Notes: generated from the letters alone by a model not told the origin. DNA of 64,000 bases from Streptomyces katrae (GCF_000717655.1 NZ_JNZY01000015.1:1-64000), one strand, 5' to 3'. Shown: positions 25,066 to 34,451, counted from the first letter of the stretch. Made by a program: numbers and translations.

Positions 25066-27501
25066 GTGACGATGTCCATCGAAGGCAGGATCGCCGAGGA
25101 GCTCGGCGTACGGGAGCGGCAGGTCAAGGCCGCCGTCGAGCTGCTCGACGGCGGCTCCACCGTGCCGTTCATCGCGCGCTACCGCAAGGAAGCGACCGAG
25201 ATGCTCGACGACGCCCAGCTGCGCACCCTCGAGGAGCGGCTGCGGTATCTGCGCGAGCTCGAGGACCGGCGCGCGGCGGTCCTGGACTCCGTACGGGAGC
25301 AGGGCAAGCTCGACGCCGAGCTGGAGGCCCGGATCAACGCGGCCGACACCAAGGCGCGGCTGGAGGACATCTACCTCCCGTTCAAGCCCAAGCGGCGCAC
25401 CAAGGCGCAGATCGCCCGCGAGGCGGGCCTCGAGCCGCTCGCCGAGGGCCTGCTGGCCGACCCGTCGGTGGAGCCGGCCGTGGCCGCGGCCGCGTTCGTG
25501 GACGCCGGCAAGGGCGTCGCGGACCCGGCCGCCGCCCTGGAGGGCGCCCGCGCCATCCTCACCGAGCGGTTCGCCGAGGACGCCGACCTGATCGGCGAGC
25601 TGCGCGAACGCATGTGGGGCCGCGGCCGGCTCGCCGCGAAGGTCCGCGAGGGCAAGGAGGAGGCGGGCGCGAAGTTCGCCGACTACTTCGACTTCGCCGA
25701 GCCCTTCACCGCGCTGCCCTCGCACCGCGTCCTCGCCATGCTGCGCGGCGAGAAGGAGGACGTCCTCGATCTCACGCTGGAGCCCGAGGAGCCGAGCGAG
25801 ACGCCCGGACCGTCCACGTACGAGGGCATGGTCGCGCGTCGCTTCGGGGTTGCCGACCGCGGCCGCCCCGGCGACAAGTGGCTGGCCGACACCGTCCGCT
25901 GGGCCTGGCGTACGAAGATCCAGGTGCACCTCGGCATCGACCTGCGGATGCGGCTGCGCGCCGCCGCCGAGGACGAGGCGGTCCGGGTCTTCGCCGCCAA
26001 CCTGCGCGACCTGCTGCTCGCGGCCCCGGCCGGCACGCGGGCCACGCTCGGCCTCGACCCGGGTTTCCGTACCGGCGTGAAGGTCGCCGTCGTGGACGCC
26101 ACCGGCAAGGTCGTGGCCACGGACGTGATCTACCCGCACGTTCCCGCCAACAAGTGGGACGAGTCCCTCGCCAAGCTGGCCCGCCTCGCGAAGGAGCACG
26201 CGGTCGAGCTGATCGCCATCGGCAACGGCACCGCCTCGCGCGAGACCGACAAGCTCGCGGGGGACCTGATCACCCGCCACCCCGAGCTGAAGCTCACCAA
26301 GGTGATGGTGTCCGAGGCGGGCGCCTCCGTGTACTCGGCCTCCGCCTTCGCCTCGCAGGAACTGCCCGGCATGGACGTGTCGCTGCGCGGCGCGGTCTCC
26401 ATCGCCCGCCGCCTCCAGGACCCGCTCGCCGAGCTCGTCAAGATCGACCCCAAGTCGATCGGCGTCGGCCAGTACCAGCACGACCTCTCCGAGGTGAAGC
26501 TCTCGCGCTCGCTCGACGCGGTCGTCGAGGACTGCGTGAACGGCGTCGGCGTGGACGTCAACACCGCCTCGGCGCCCCTGCTCTCGCGGGTGTCCGGCAT
26601 CAGCGGCGGACTCGCCGAGAACATCGTGGCCCACCGCGACGCCAACGGGCCCTTCCGCAGCCGCAAGGCGCTCAAGGACGTGGCCCGGCTCGGCCCGAAG
26701 GCGTACGAACAGTGCGCGGGCTTCCTGCGGATCCGGGGCGGGGACGACCCGCTGGACTTCTCCAGCGTGCACCCCGAGTCGTACCCGCTGGTCCGGGGCA
26801 TGGCCAAGACGGCCGGCAGCGAGGTGGCGTCCCTGATCGGCAACACCGGCGTACTGCGCTCGCTGCGGCCGGAGCAGTTCGTCACCGAGGCCTTCGGCCT
26901 GCCGACCGTGACGGACATCCTGCGCGAGCTGGAGAAGCCGGGCCGCGACCCCCGGCCGGCCTTCAGGACGGCCACCTTCAAGGAGGGCGTCGAGAAGATC
27001 GGCGACCTGGCGCCCGGGATGATCCTGGAGGGCGTGGTCACGAACGTGGCGGCGTTCGGCGCGTTCATCGACATCGGCGTCCACCAGGACGGGCTGGCCC
27101 ACGTCTCGGCGCTGTCGAAGAACTTCGTCAAGGACCCGCGGGACGTGGTCAAGCCGGGCGACATCGTCCGCGTGAAGGTCCTGGACGTGGACATCCCGCG
27201 CAAGCGGATCTCGCTGACCCTGCGGCTGGAGGACGAGGCCGACCGCTCGGCGGGCGCACCCCGGCAGCGCGAGGACCGGCAGGACCGGCGCGGCGGCGGC
27301 CGTCCCCCGCAGCAGCGCGGAGGCGGCCAGGGCGGCGGCCAGCGCCAGGGTGGCGGCCAAGGCGGCGGCCAGGGCGGCCAGCGCCAGGCCGGCCAGCGTC
27401 AGGGCGGCAGTGGCTCCCCGGCCCCGGCCAACAGCGCGATGGCGGACGCCCTGCGCCGCGCCGGCCTCACCGGCGCCCCGGAGGACCGCCGCAAGCGGTA
27501 G
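25066..27501 (+). CDS. tex: Tex family RNA-binding transcription accessory protein
   Basis: 811 residues. The order is a Tex N-terminal helical domain (VRERQVKAAVELLDGGSTVPFIARYRKE at about 15-45), a YqgF-like RNase H fold (TLGLDPGFRTGVKVAVVD), the helix-hairpin-helix region (VNTASAPLLSRVSGISGGLAENIV) and an S1 RNA-binding domain at about 646-721. The last 80 residues are a low-complexity tail rich in Gly, Gln and Arg, longer than in most Tex proteins and probably an extra RNA-binding extension. Tex acts in transcription and RNA metabolism. GTG at 25066 or ATG at 25072 could be the start. A perfect hairpin follows the stop. Confidence 0.93.
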   Translation: MTMSIEGRIAEELGVRERQVKAAVELLDGGSTVPFIARYRKEATEMLDDAQLRTLEERLRYLRELEDRRAAVLDSVREQGKLDAELEARINAADTKARLEDIYLPFKPKRRTKAQIAREAGLEPLAEGLLADPSVEPAVAAAAFVDAGKGVADPAAALEGARAILTERFAEDADLIGELRERMWGRGRLAAKVREGKEEAGAKFADYFDFAEPFTALPSHRVLAMLRGEKEDVLDLTLEPEEPSETPGPSTYEGMVARRFGVADRGRPGDKWLADTVRWAWRTKIQVHLGIDLRMRLRAAAEDEAVRVFAANLRDLLLAAPAGTRATLGLDPGFRTGVKVAVVDATGKVVATDVIYPHVPANKWDESLAKLARLAKEHAVELIAIGNGTASRETDKLAGDLITRHPELKLTKVMVSEAGASVYSASAFASQELPGMDVSLRGAVSIARRLQDPLAELVKIDPKSIGVGQYQHDLSEVKLSRSLDAVVEDCVNGVGVDVNTASAPLLSRVSGISGGLAENIVAHRDANGPFRSRKALKDVARLGPKAYEQCAGFLRIRGGDDPLDFSSVHPESYPLVRGMAKTAGSEVASLIGNTGVLRSLRPEQFVTEAFGLPTVTDILRELEKPGRDPRPAFRTATFKEGVEKIGDLAPGMILEGVVTNVAAFGAFIDIGVHQDGLAHVSALSKNFVKDPRDVVKPGDIVRVKVLDVDIPRKRISLTLRLEDEADRSAGAPRQREDRQDRRGGGRPPQQRGGGQGGGQRQGGGQGGGQGGQRQAGQRQGGSGSPAPANSAMADALRRAGLTGAPEDRRKR

Positions 27502-27508
27502 GCCGGCG

Positions 27509-27544
27509 CGCGGCTCCCCCGGCTGTTGCGCCGGGGGAGCCGCG
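27509..27544 (+). terminator. Perfect 15-bp hairpin after tex
   Basis: CGCGGCTCCCCCGGC pairs without mismatch with GCCGGGGGAGCCGCG around TGTTGC, 7 bases past the tex stop. A strong intrinsic terminator that separates tex from the GAF membrane gene. Confidence 0.85.
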
Positions 27545-27643
27545 GTGCGGACTTCCCGCAGAACGTCAACTCCCAGCCACCACGCGGGAAATATGGGATT
27601 CTGCGATCCCAGACCATCCGCGAGCGGGGAGTGGCACGGACGG

Positions 27644-28465
27644 ATGAAGCAATGGCTGGCCGAGCGGGGCGTCCACTACCTGTTCCTGCTCTTCTCCGCC
27701 GTCCTCGGTGTGGCTGTCGCCGTCGTCTCCGTATGGGCGGATGGGGCCCAAGGGGCCGACAAGCGGCAGTGGGCCCTCATAGCCGGCGTCTCCGCCTTCG
27801 GCGTCGTCCTGATCACCCACTTCGAGAAGCGCCTGGTGGAGAAGGGCAAGAAGAGGGCCGAGGACCGGGCCATCCGGGCGGAGGCGGGGATGGCGCAGCT
27901 GTACACGACGACGCTGCGCCCCTTGAGCGAGAAGATCAAGGCACTCGCGGAGTCGTACGCGGACGCGGCCCCGCTCCCGTCCTCGCTGCCCGCGCAGACG
28001 GTCTCCGACCTGGACGACCTGCGCAAGGACGTCCTCGATGAGGTCCTGGCCGGAGCGGTCGACCTCACGGCTCCTCCGCTGGGGCCGAGCTACCTCCCCC
28101 GCGCGCGGTGCAGTTTCTACCTGTACGACGCCGCCACGGGCGGTTTCACGCTGGAGGCCAGCTATCCCGGGTACCGGCCGCCCAGGAACGTCATCGACCC
28201 GGTCGGGGCCGCGCACATGAAGAACGAGATCCTCGGGGGCGGCGGCAAGACCTTCAGGATCGACGGCGACCAGGTGACGCGGTCCTACCTCATCCCCGCA
28301 GGCACGGGATACGAAGCGGTCATCGCCGTGCCCGTCATTCACGGCACCCGGGAGATAGGCGTACTCTCGGTCGACGCACCCCGCTTCGCGGACTTCATCG
28401 ATCCGCACGTGACGCTCATGGAATCGCTCGCCCGCATCCTCGCCGCCTCCTACGCACTGAAGTAA
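27644..28465 (+). CDS. Membrane-anchored GAF domain protein
   Basis: 273 residues from ATG 27644. Two membrane segments (about 11-32 and 41-60) are followed by a charged linker and a GAF-like domain at about 125-270, with RCSFYLYDAATGGFTLEASYPGY and the closing AVIAVPVIHGTREIGVLSVDAPRFADFIDPHVTLMESLARILA. No kinase, GGDEF or phosphatase domain follows, so it is a sensor without a recognised output. An in-frame ATG at 27593 would add 17 residues but has a poorer context. The next small membrane-protein gene starts 12 bases after the stop, so the two probably form an operon. Confidence 0.75.
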   Translation: MKQWLAERGVHYLFLLFSAVLGVAVAVVSVWADGAQGADKRQWALIAGVSAFGVVLITHFEKRLVEKGKKRAEDRAIRAEAGMAQLYTTTLRPLSEKIKALAESYADAAPLPSSLPAQTVSDLDDLRKDVLDEVLAGAVDLTAPPLGPSYLPRARCSFYLYDAATGGFTLEASYPGYRPPRNVIDPVGAAHMKNEILGGGGKTFRIDGDQVTRSYLIPAGTGYEAVIAVPVIHGTREIGVLSVDAPRFADFIDPHVTLMESLARILAASYALK

Positions 28466-28477
28466 GGGAGGCTTCCG

Positions 28478-28867
28478 ATGGTCTCGCCGGATCCAGGCGA
28501 ATCCCGCCCGCCGCCGACACCGGCACCCGGACGGTCCGACGAACACCCCATGCCCCCGCACCTGGAGGGCGTCGGTCCCGAGAACTGGCATCGGCTGCTG
28601 GAGAACGAGCGCGTCCGCCGGGCCGCCCTCGCCGCGGCACGCCGTCACGTGGAGGCCGAACTGGCCCGTCCGCGCGAGCGCAACCTGTCGAACCTCGGCG
28701 TCACCGCCGTCGCGTCGGTCGTGTTCGGCGTCATCGCCGTCGCCCTGTTCGCCACGGGCTTCGGGCAGTGGAGCATCCTGCCCCTGGCCCTGCTCGTACC
28801 GGCGTTCCTGCTGGCCCTGCGCTACGCCCTGCTGGTGCTCCGCACCGGCACGCAGGACCGGCCCTAG
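28478..28867 (+). CDS. Small two-segment membrane protein
   Basis: 129 residues with a Pro-rich N-terminus, a charged helical middle (WHRLLENERVRRAALAAARRHVEAELARPRERN) and two hydrophobic segments at about 72-92 and 95-120. GGGAGG lies 6 bases before the ATG and overlaps the end of the GAF gene, so the two are co-transcribed. I recognise no family. It is a likely membrane partner of the GAF sensor. Confidence 0.65.
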   Translation: MVSPDPGESRPPPTPAPGRSDEHPMPPHLEGVGPENWHRLLENERVRRAALAAARRHVEAELARPRERNLSNLGVTAVASVVFGVIAVALFATGFGQWSILPLALLVPAFLLALRYALLVLRTGTQDRP

Positions 28868-29128
28868 GAAGTGTCTTGCAGCCAACGGCGGGCGCCGGAC
28901 CGGCTTCCGGGGTGGCCGAATCGGAACCCCGGCCGGGCAGCTGCCTTGCGAACTCCCGTACAAGATCTGTAGGCATGGTGGAACGCCCGTTCGCCGACTG
29001 GTGAGCGGGCTTCCGTCTCTCCCCTCAGGACCCCACTCCCAGAGGCCGCCTTGAAGGCACAGGACGCCATGCCCATGCCCACGCACGCCTACCGACGCTG
29101 CCCGCGAAAGGGTCCGAAGAGGGATCAC

Positions 29129-29632
29129 ATGCCCCACTCGCAACCCAGCCTCCGTAAACGGTGCGAGAAGATTCTCGGCCATCTGGATCTGACGCATCCG
29201 TTCTCCCTCGAGGGGCTGTGCAACCGGATCGCCGAGCAGCGGGGCCGCCCCATCCGTCTGCACCCGCTCCCCAAGGAGGCGGCGGAATCCGGGGTCTGCG
29301 GGCTGTGGGTGGGCACCGCCACCGTCGACTACGTCTTCTACGAGGCCCAGACCACCCCGCTCCACCGCGAGCACATCGTGCTCCACGAGCTCGGGCACAT
29401 CCTGTTCGGCCACCACTCCCTGGAGGCGGAGGACACCGACGGGCAGGCCCCGGTCGTCCTCGGCCGCACCAACTACACCACCAGCCAGGAGCAGGAGGCG
29501 GAGATGCTCGCCAGCATGATCCGCATCCGCACGACGGGCCCCTGCCCGCAGTCCGCAGCCGCCCCCCGCGGCACCCTCGCCCGGCTGGAATCCGCCATGG
29601 GCTACGGGCGGGGGGACCGTGGACGCCGCTGA
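29129..29632 (+). CDS. ImmA/IrrE-type metallopeptidase-like protein
   Basis: 167 residues with the zinc motif HELGH (86-90) inside HIVLHELGHILFGHHS, the layout of ImmA/IrrE peptidases (COG2856), which in phages and Deinococcus cleave HTH repressors. ATG 29129 follows AAGAGGGA. The TTG at 29051 would add 26 residues of unlikely sequence. Unlike many such loci there is no XRE-type repressor beside it. It overlaps the following MAB_1171c gene by 14 bases, so the pair is made together. The actual target of the peptidase is unknown. Confidence 0.78.
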   Translation: MPHSQPSLRKRCEKILGHLDLTHPFSLEGLCNRIAEQRGRPIRLHPLPKEAAESGVCGLWVGTATVDYVFYEAQTTPLHREHIVLHELGHILFGHHSLEAEDTDGQAPVVLGRTNYTTSQEQEAEMLASMIRIRTTGPCPQSAAAPRGTLARLESAMGYGRGDRGRR

Positions 29633-30833
29633 ACTCACCGCCGTCGGCGACTGGCTCGCCGTACCCAGCGTGGTCTGCCTGTGGATCGCGGTCCTGCTGC
29701 GCGCCCCGGCCGCCCTGCGCTCCCCGCAGCAGCGCGGCCTGTGGCTCGCCGTCGCCACCGCCGCCGCGGCGATGACCCTGAACCTCCCGGACGTCGTCAC
29801 GTACGCGATGCGCGACCCGCACTACGCGCACACCGTCGGCCTCGTCCGCAACCTCATCGGCGTGCTCTCGGCGGGCACCGTGCTCTACTTCGTCGCCGCC
29901 GCCACCCGCGGCCGGGTCCTCCAACTCGCCGCCGGGACGGGCACGGCGGCCTGGCTGACCGTCCTCGTGGTGCTGGACACCGCCGCGCCCGCGCACGGCA
30001 CGCACACCATTCCGCCGCAGGGCGATCCCGTCCCCTCCCTGGCGTACTGGCTGTTCCTGATCTCCGCGCACCTCCTCGCCAACACCACCTGCGTCTCCCT
30101 CTGCTGGCGCTACAGCCGCCGCAGCGAGAGCAGGGGACTCGCCGCCGGGCTGCGGCTGTTCGGCCTCGGCACCGCGCTCGCCGGCCTGTTCTGGTTCGTG
30201 TACCTCCTGAAGGCCCTGTTCGGCAGCACCTGGGCGATGCCCGCCCTGCCGCTGATGATGAACCTGCACGGCCTGCTGCGCGCCGCCGCGATCCTCGTGC
30301 CGACCCTGTTCGTCCTGCGCCGCACGAGCGCCGACATCGCCACCGCCTGGCGGCTGTGGCCGCTGTGGCACGACCTGGTCCAGGCCGTCCCGCACGTCGC
30401 CCTCACCAAGCCGCGGGCCGGCCGGGTCGTGGAGCTGCTGTGGCCGCCGGTCCCGCGCAACCTGCTGGTGTACCGCAAGGTGATCGAGACCCGCGACGCG
30501 ATCCTGATCCTCGGCGAGTACGTCGCCCCCGGCGTCCCGGAGCTCGCCCGCAGCCATGTCACCGGGCACGGGATCCCCGAGCAGCGGCGCACCGCGGCCG
30601 CGCTGGCCTGCGTACTGAAGGAGGCGCGGCAGGCGAAGCTCGCCGGACGGCCCGGACAGCCGGGGCAGGAGGCGGACTGGGAGCTGCCGGCCGCGATGCA
30701 GACCTCCGCCGAGGGCGGCGACCTGGACGACGAGGCCCGGTTCCTGGTCGACGTGGCGCAGGCCTACGGCTCGCCGGCGACCACGGACTTCACCGCGGAA
30801 CGCCTGAACGCCGCGAAGGGGCTGGGGACTTGA
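29619..30833 (+). CDS. MAB_1171c family putative membrane transporter
   Basis: 404 residues, GTG start. About seven hydrophobic segments fill residues 10-250, among them VVCLWIAVLLRAPAAL and the central LIGVLSAGTVLYFVAAA. The cytoplasmic C-terminus carries LWPLWHDLVQAVPHVAL and LLVYRKVIETRDAILILGEYV, a motif typical of this family. The family is named a transporter but no substrate is proven. Its overlap with the ImmA/IrrE gene is a recurrent actinobacterial pairing and suggests a sensing or regulatory membrane module rather than simple transport. Confidence 0.8.
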   Translation: MDAAELTAVGDWLAVPSVVCLWIAVLLRAPAALRSPQQRGLWLAVATAAAAMTLNLPDVVTYAMRDPHYAHTVGLVRNLIGVLSAGTVLYFVAAATRGRVLQLAAGTGTAAWLTVLVVLDTAAPAHGTHTIPPQGDPVPSLAYWLFLISAHLLANTTCVSLCWRYSRRSESRGLAAGLRLFGLGTALAGLFWFVYLLKALFGSTWAMPALPLMMNLHGLLRAAAILVPTLFVLRRTSADIATAWRLWPLWHDLVQAVPHVALTKPRAGRVVELLWPPVPRNLLVYRKVIETRDAILILGEYVAPGVPELARSHVTGHGIPEQRRTAAALACVLKEARQAKLAGRPGQPGQEADWELPAAMQTSAEGGDLDDEARFLVDVAQAYGSPATTDFTAERLNAAKGLGT

Positions 30834-30882
30834 GGAGCAGCCGGACCCTGGACCCTGAACAACCGTAGGAAGTGACGTTCTC

Positions 30883-31653
30883 TTGACCACCGTTCTGATC
30901 ACCGGGGCCAGTGCCGGACTCGGCGCCGCCTTCGCCCGCGGATTCGCGGCCAAGGGCTGCGACCTCGTCCTGGTCGCCCGCGACAAGGACCGCCTCGAAG
31001 CCGTGGCCCGCGAGCTCGGCCGGGAGTTCGGCACGGACAGCGAGGTGCTTCCCGCCGATCTGCTGGACGAGGCGCACTGCACGGCCGTCGCCGAGCGGCT
31101 GGCCGACCGGGACCGGCCCGTGGACATCCTGGTCAACAACGCGGGCTTCGGGCTCCCCGCGCCGTTCCCGTACAGCCCGGTCGAGGACGAGGAGCGGATG
31201 CTCGACCTGCTGGTGAAGGTCCCGCTGCGGCTCACCCACGCCGTGCTGCCGCGGCTGCGCGAGCGCCGCCGGGGTGCGGTGGTGAACGTCTCCTCGGTGG
31301 CCGGACTGCTGCCGACCGGGACGTACGGGGCCGCCAAGGCCTGGGTCACCGCGTTCAGCGAATCCCTGCGGGTGGACATGGCGCCCTACGGGGTCCGGGT
31401 GCTCGCGGTGGTCCCCGGGTTCACCCGCACCGAGTTCCAGGCGCGGGCCGGGATGGACGTCAGCGCCCTGCGCGAGGCGGTGTGGCTCGAGCCCGAGGCC
31501 GTGGTGGCCAAGGCCCTGCGGGACCTGGCCCTGCGCCGGCCGGTGAGCATCACCGGCCGCCGCTACCGGGCGTACGCGCTCGCCGCCCGGCACCTGCCGC
31601 GCGGCTTCGTGGCCGAGAGGCTGCCCCGAAAGCGCCGGGCGCCGCAGCAGTAG
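30883..31653 (+). CDS. SDR family oxidoreductase
   Basis: 256 residues, a classical short-chain dehydrogenase: TGASAGLG at residues 7-14, VNNAGFG for the adenine pocket, the catalytic Ser in NVSSVAG, and Tyr148-x3-Lys152 in YGAAK. TTG start 30883 is directly before the first beta strand, with a GGAAGTGACG context upstream. Ends in a basic tail (RLPRKRRAPQ). Substrate unknown. It is convergent with the ABC-F gene, only 7 bases away. Confidence 0.9.
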   Translation: MTTVLITGASAGLGAAFARGFAAKGCDLVLVARDKDRLEAVARELGREFGTDSEVLPADLLDEAHCTAVAERLADRDRPVDILVNNAGFGLPAPFPYSPVEDEERMLDLLVKVPLRLTHAVLPRLRERRRGAVVNVSSVAGLLPTGTYGAAKAWVTAFSESLRVDMAPYGVRVLAVVPGFTRTEFQARAGMDVSALREAVWLEPEAVVAKALRDLALRRPVSITGRRYRAYALAARHLPRGFVAERLPRKRRAPQQ

Positions 31654-31660
31654 AGACGGC

Positions 31661-33298
31661 CTAGAGCTCGGTGACCTTGCCGTCCACGACCTCCAGGCGG
31701 CGGGTCACGTGCACCGCATCCAGCATCCGGCGGTCGTGCGTGACCAGCAGCAGGGTGCCCTCGTACGCCTCCAGGGCCGACTCCAGCTGTTCGATCGCCG
31801 GAAGGTCGAGGTGGTTCGTGGGCTCGTCCAGCACCAGCAGGTTCACCCCGCGGCCCTGGAGCAGCGCCAGGGCCGCCCGGGTGCGCTCGCCGGGGGACAG
31901 CGTCGCCGCCGGGCGCAGCACGTGCACGGCCTTCAGGCCGAACTTGGCCAGCAGGGTCCGTACTTCGGCCGGCTCGGTGTCCGGTACGGCCGCACAGAAG
32001 GCCTCCAGCAGCGGCTCGTCCCCGAGGAAGAGCCCGCGCGCCTGGTCCACCTCGCCGATCAGCACACCCGAACCGAGCGTGGCCGCACCCGAGTCGGGCG
32101 CCAGCCGGCCGAGCAGGACGGCGAGCAGCGTGGACTTGCCCGCGCCGTTGGCGCCGGTGATCGCCACCCGGTCCGCCCAGTCGATCTGCAGGCTGGCCGG
32201 GCCGAAGGTGAAGTCCCCGCGCCGGACGGCCGCCTCGTTCAGCGTGGCGACGACCGAGCCGGAGCGCGGAGCCGCCGCGATCTCCATGCGCAGCTCCCAC
32301 TCCTTGCGGGGCTCGTCGACGACCTCGAGCCGCTCGATGGCGCGCTGCGTCTGGCGGGCCTTGGCAGCCTGCTTCTCGCTGGACTCGCCGCGCAGGTTCT
32401 TGCCGATCTTGTCGTTGTCGCTCGCCTTGCGGCGGGCGTTGCGGACGCCCTTGTCCATCCAGTTGCGCTGCATCTGGGCGCGGCCCTCCAGGGCCGCCTT
32501 CCTGCCCGCGTACTCGTCGTAGTCCTCGCGGGCGTGCGTACGGGCCCGCTCGCGCTCCTCCAGGTACGCGTCGTAGCCGCCGCCGTAGAGGTTGATCTGC
32601 TGCTGGACCAGGTCCAGTTCGAGGACCTTGGTGACGGTCCGGGCCAGGAACTCGCGGTCGTGGCTGATCACGACCGTGCCGGCGCGCAGGCCCTTCACGA
32701 ACTGCTCGAGGCGCTCGAGACCCTCCAGGTCCAGGTCGTTCGTCGGCTCGTCGAGCAGGAAGACGTCGTAGCGGGAGAGCAGCAGCGAGGCGAGGCCCGC
32801 GCGGGCCGCCTGGCCGCCGGACAGCGCGGTCATCGGCAGGTCGAGGCTGACGGCCAGCCCGAGCTCGTCGGCGACCTCCTGGGCCCGCTCGTCGAGGTCG
32901 GCGCCGCCGAGGTCCAGCCATTGGTCCAGCGTCGTCGCGTACGCGTCGTCCGCGCCCGGGGTCCCGTCGACCAGCCCCTGGGTCGCCGCGTCCAGCGCCG
33001 CCTGGGCGGCGGCGACGCCGGTACGCCGGGCCAGGAAATCCCGGACGGACTCCTCGGGGCGCCGTTCCGGCTCCTGGGGCAGGTGGCCGACGGCGGCGGT
33101 GGGCGGGGAGAGCCGCAGCTCACCGGTCTCGGGCGTGTCCAGTCCGGCGAGCAGGCGCAGCAGGGTGGACTTCCCGGCGCCGTTGACGCCGACGAGGCCG
33201 ATGACGTCGCCGGGCGCGACGACGAGGTCGAGATCGGCGAAGAGCGTGCGCTCACCGTGCGCGGCGGTGAGGTTCTTGGCGACGAGGGTTGCAGTCAT
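31661..33298 (-). CDS. ABC-F family ATPase
   Basis: 545 residues with two ATP-binding cassettes and no membrane part. Walker A motifs are GVNGAGKSTLLRLLAG (N half) and GANGAGKSTLLAVLLG (C half); LSGGQAAR and LSPGERTR are the two signature motifs, and both Walker B segments end in LLDEPTNDLD or VLDEPTNHLD. The charged linker between the halves (about 240-310) is the ribosome-reaching P-site motif region. Such proteins bind the ribosomal E site and act in translation or antibiotic tolerance; sequence alone does not tell which. No neighbouring antibiotic gene. Confidence 0.93.
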   Translation of the reverse strand: MTATLVAKNLTAAHGERTLFADLDLVVAPGDVIGLVGVNGAGKSTLLRLLAGLDTPETGELRLSPPTAAVGHLPQEPERRPEESVRDFLARRTGVAAAQAALDAATQGLVDGTPGADDAYATTLDQWLDLGGADLDERAQEVADELGLAVSLDLPMTALSGGQAARAGLASLLLSRYDVFLLDEPTNDLDLEGLERLEQFVKGLRAGTVVISHDREFLARTVTKVLELDLVQQQINLYGGGYDAYLEERERARTHAREDYDEYAGRKAALEGRAQMQRNWMDKGVRNARRKASDNDKIGKNLRGESSEKQAAKARQTQRAIERLEVVDEPRKEWELRMEIAAAPRSGSVVATLNEAAVRRGDFTFGPASLQIDWADRVAITGANGAGKSTLLAVLLGRLAPDSGAATLGSGVLIGEVDQARGLFLGDEPLLEAFCAAVPDTEPAEVRTLLAKFGLKAVHVLRPAATLSPGERTRAALALLQGRGVNLLVLDEPTNHLDLPAIEQLESALEAYEGTLLLVTHDRRMLDAVHVTRRLEVVDGKVTEL

Positions 33299-33401
33299 GG
33301 TCCGTCGATCCTATCCGCGCCCCTCCGCGCCGCCGGACCGTGGCCGTAAAGGTGGGATGGACGTCATTGCGGCCATCGACCGCGCGTCACACCATGGGGT
33401 C

Positions 33402-34373
33402 ATGTCGTTGCGAAACGTGCTCGTCGTCCTCTACGACGGCGTGCAGAGCCTGGACGTGACCGGGCCCGTGGAGGTGTTCGCCGCCGTCGCCCGCTTCCCG
33501 GGGCGGGCGGGTGAGGGGTATGCGATCCGCACGGTGTCCCCGGATGGGGCGCCCGTACGGACGAGCAGTGGGCTCACGCTGGTGGCGGACGGGGACCTGG
33601 CGAGCGCGAGGCCGGGGCCGGAGACCACCGTGCTGGTGCCGGGAGGCCAGTACCGGGGGGATTTCGAGCCGCGGCTCACCGCATGGCTGCGCGCGCACGG
33701 GGGAGGCGCGCAGCGGCTGGTCTCCGTCTGTACGGGCGGGCTGCTGCTGGCCGAGGCCGGGCTGCTGGACGGGCTGCGGGCCACGACGCACTGGTACGTG
33801 TGCGAGCAGATGGCCCGGGACTACCCGAAGGTGACGGTCGAACCGGATCCGATCTACGTACGGGACGGCCGCGTGGCCACCTCGGCCGGGGTCACGGCGG
33901 GGATCGACCTCGCGCTGGCGCTGGTGGAGGAGGACCACGGCCGGGAGCTCGCGCTGGACATCGCGCGGCACCTGGTGGTGTTCCTGCGCAGGCCCGGGAA
34001 CCAGGCGCAGTTCAGCGCGCAGCTGGCGGCGCAGACCGCGCAGCGGGATCCGTTGCGGGAGGTGCAGCAGTGGATCACGGAGCATCCGGGCGCGGACCTG
34101 AGCGTGGAGTCCCTGGCGGCGCGGGCGCGGCTCTCGCCGCGGCACTTCGCGCGGGCCTTCCAGGCGGAGACGGGGGTCACGCCCGGCCGCTACGTGGAGC
34201 GGGTACGCGTGGAGCACGCGCGGCGCCTCCTGGAGGACACGGGGGACGGGGTGGCCCAGATCTCCCGCGCCTGCGGCTACGGCACCCCGGAGGCGCTCCG
34301 CCGGGCTTTCGTGAAAGCCATGGGCCAGCCCCCGGCCGAATACCGCCGCCGCTTCGGTCCCGACCCCACCTAG
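33402..34373 (+). CDS. GlxA family AraC-type transcriptional regulator
   Basis: 323 residues. The N-terminal 170 form a DJ-1/PfpI-like domain (VLVVLYDGVQSLDVTGPVEVFAA and SVCTGGLLLAEAGLLDG), and a double AraC HTH follows at about 220-320 (LSVESLAARARLSPRHFARAF and IRACGYGTPEALRRAF-like). ATG 33402 begins the first beta strand; the longer frame upstream is noise. The ABC-F gene diverges from it. It lies 78 bases before a second DJ-1-fold gene, a common pairing in which the regulator controls the neighbour. Confidence 0.92.
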   Translation: MSLRNVLVVLYDGVQSLDVTGPVEVFAAVARFPGRAGEGYAIRTVSPDGAPVRTSSGLTLVADGDLASARPGPETTVLVPGGQYRGDFEPRLTAWLRAHGGGAQRLVSVCTGGLLLAEAGLLDGLRATTHWYVCEQMARDYPKVTVEPDPIYVRDGRVATSAGVTAGIDLALALVEEDHGRELALDIARHLVVFLRRPGNQAQFSAQLAAQTAQRDPLREVQQWITEHPGADLSVESLAARARLSPRHFARAFQAETGVTPGRYVERVRVEHARRLLEDTGDGVAQISRACGYGTPEALRRAFVKAMGQPPAEYRRRFGPDPT

Positions 34374-34375
34374 AT

Positions 34376-34437
34376 CACCGCTCAGCAGGTACGGGCACCG
34401 CTCAGCAGCTACGGCACCACGCAGCAGGTACACCACC
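34376..34437 (+). repeat. Degenerate ~20-base tandem repeat
   Basis: Three to four imperfect copies of CACCGCTCAGCAGGTACGG, with the later copies drifting to CACCACGCAGCAGGTACA and CACCACTCAGGAGG. The last copy has become the AGGAGG ribosome binding site of the DJ-1 gene. The repeat fills the space between the regulator and the DJ-1 gene. Confidence 0.55.
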
Positions 34438-34451
34438 ACTCAGGAGGAAAC

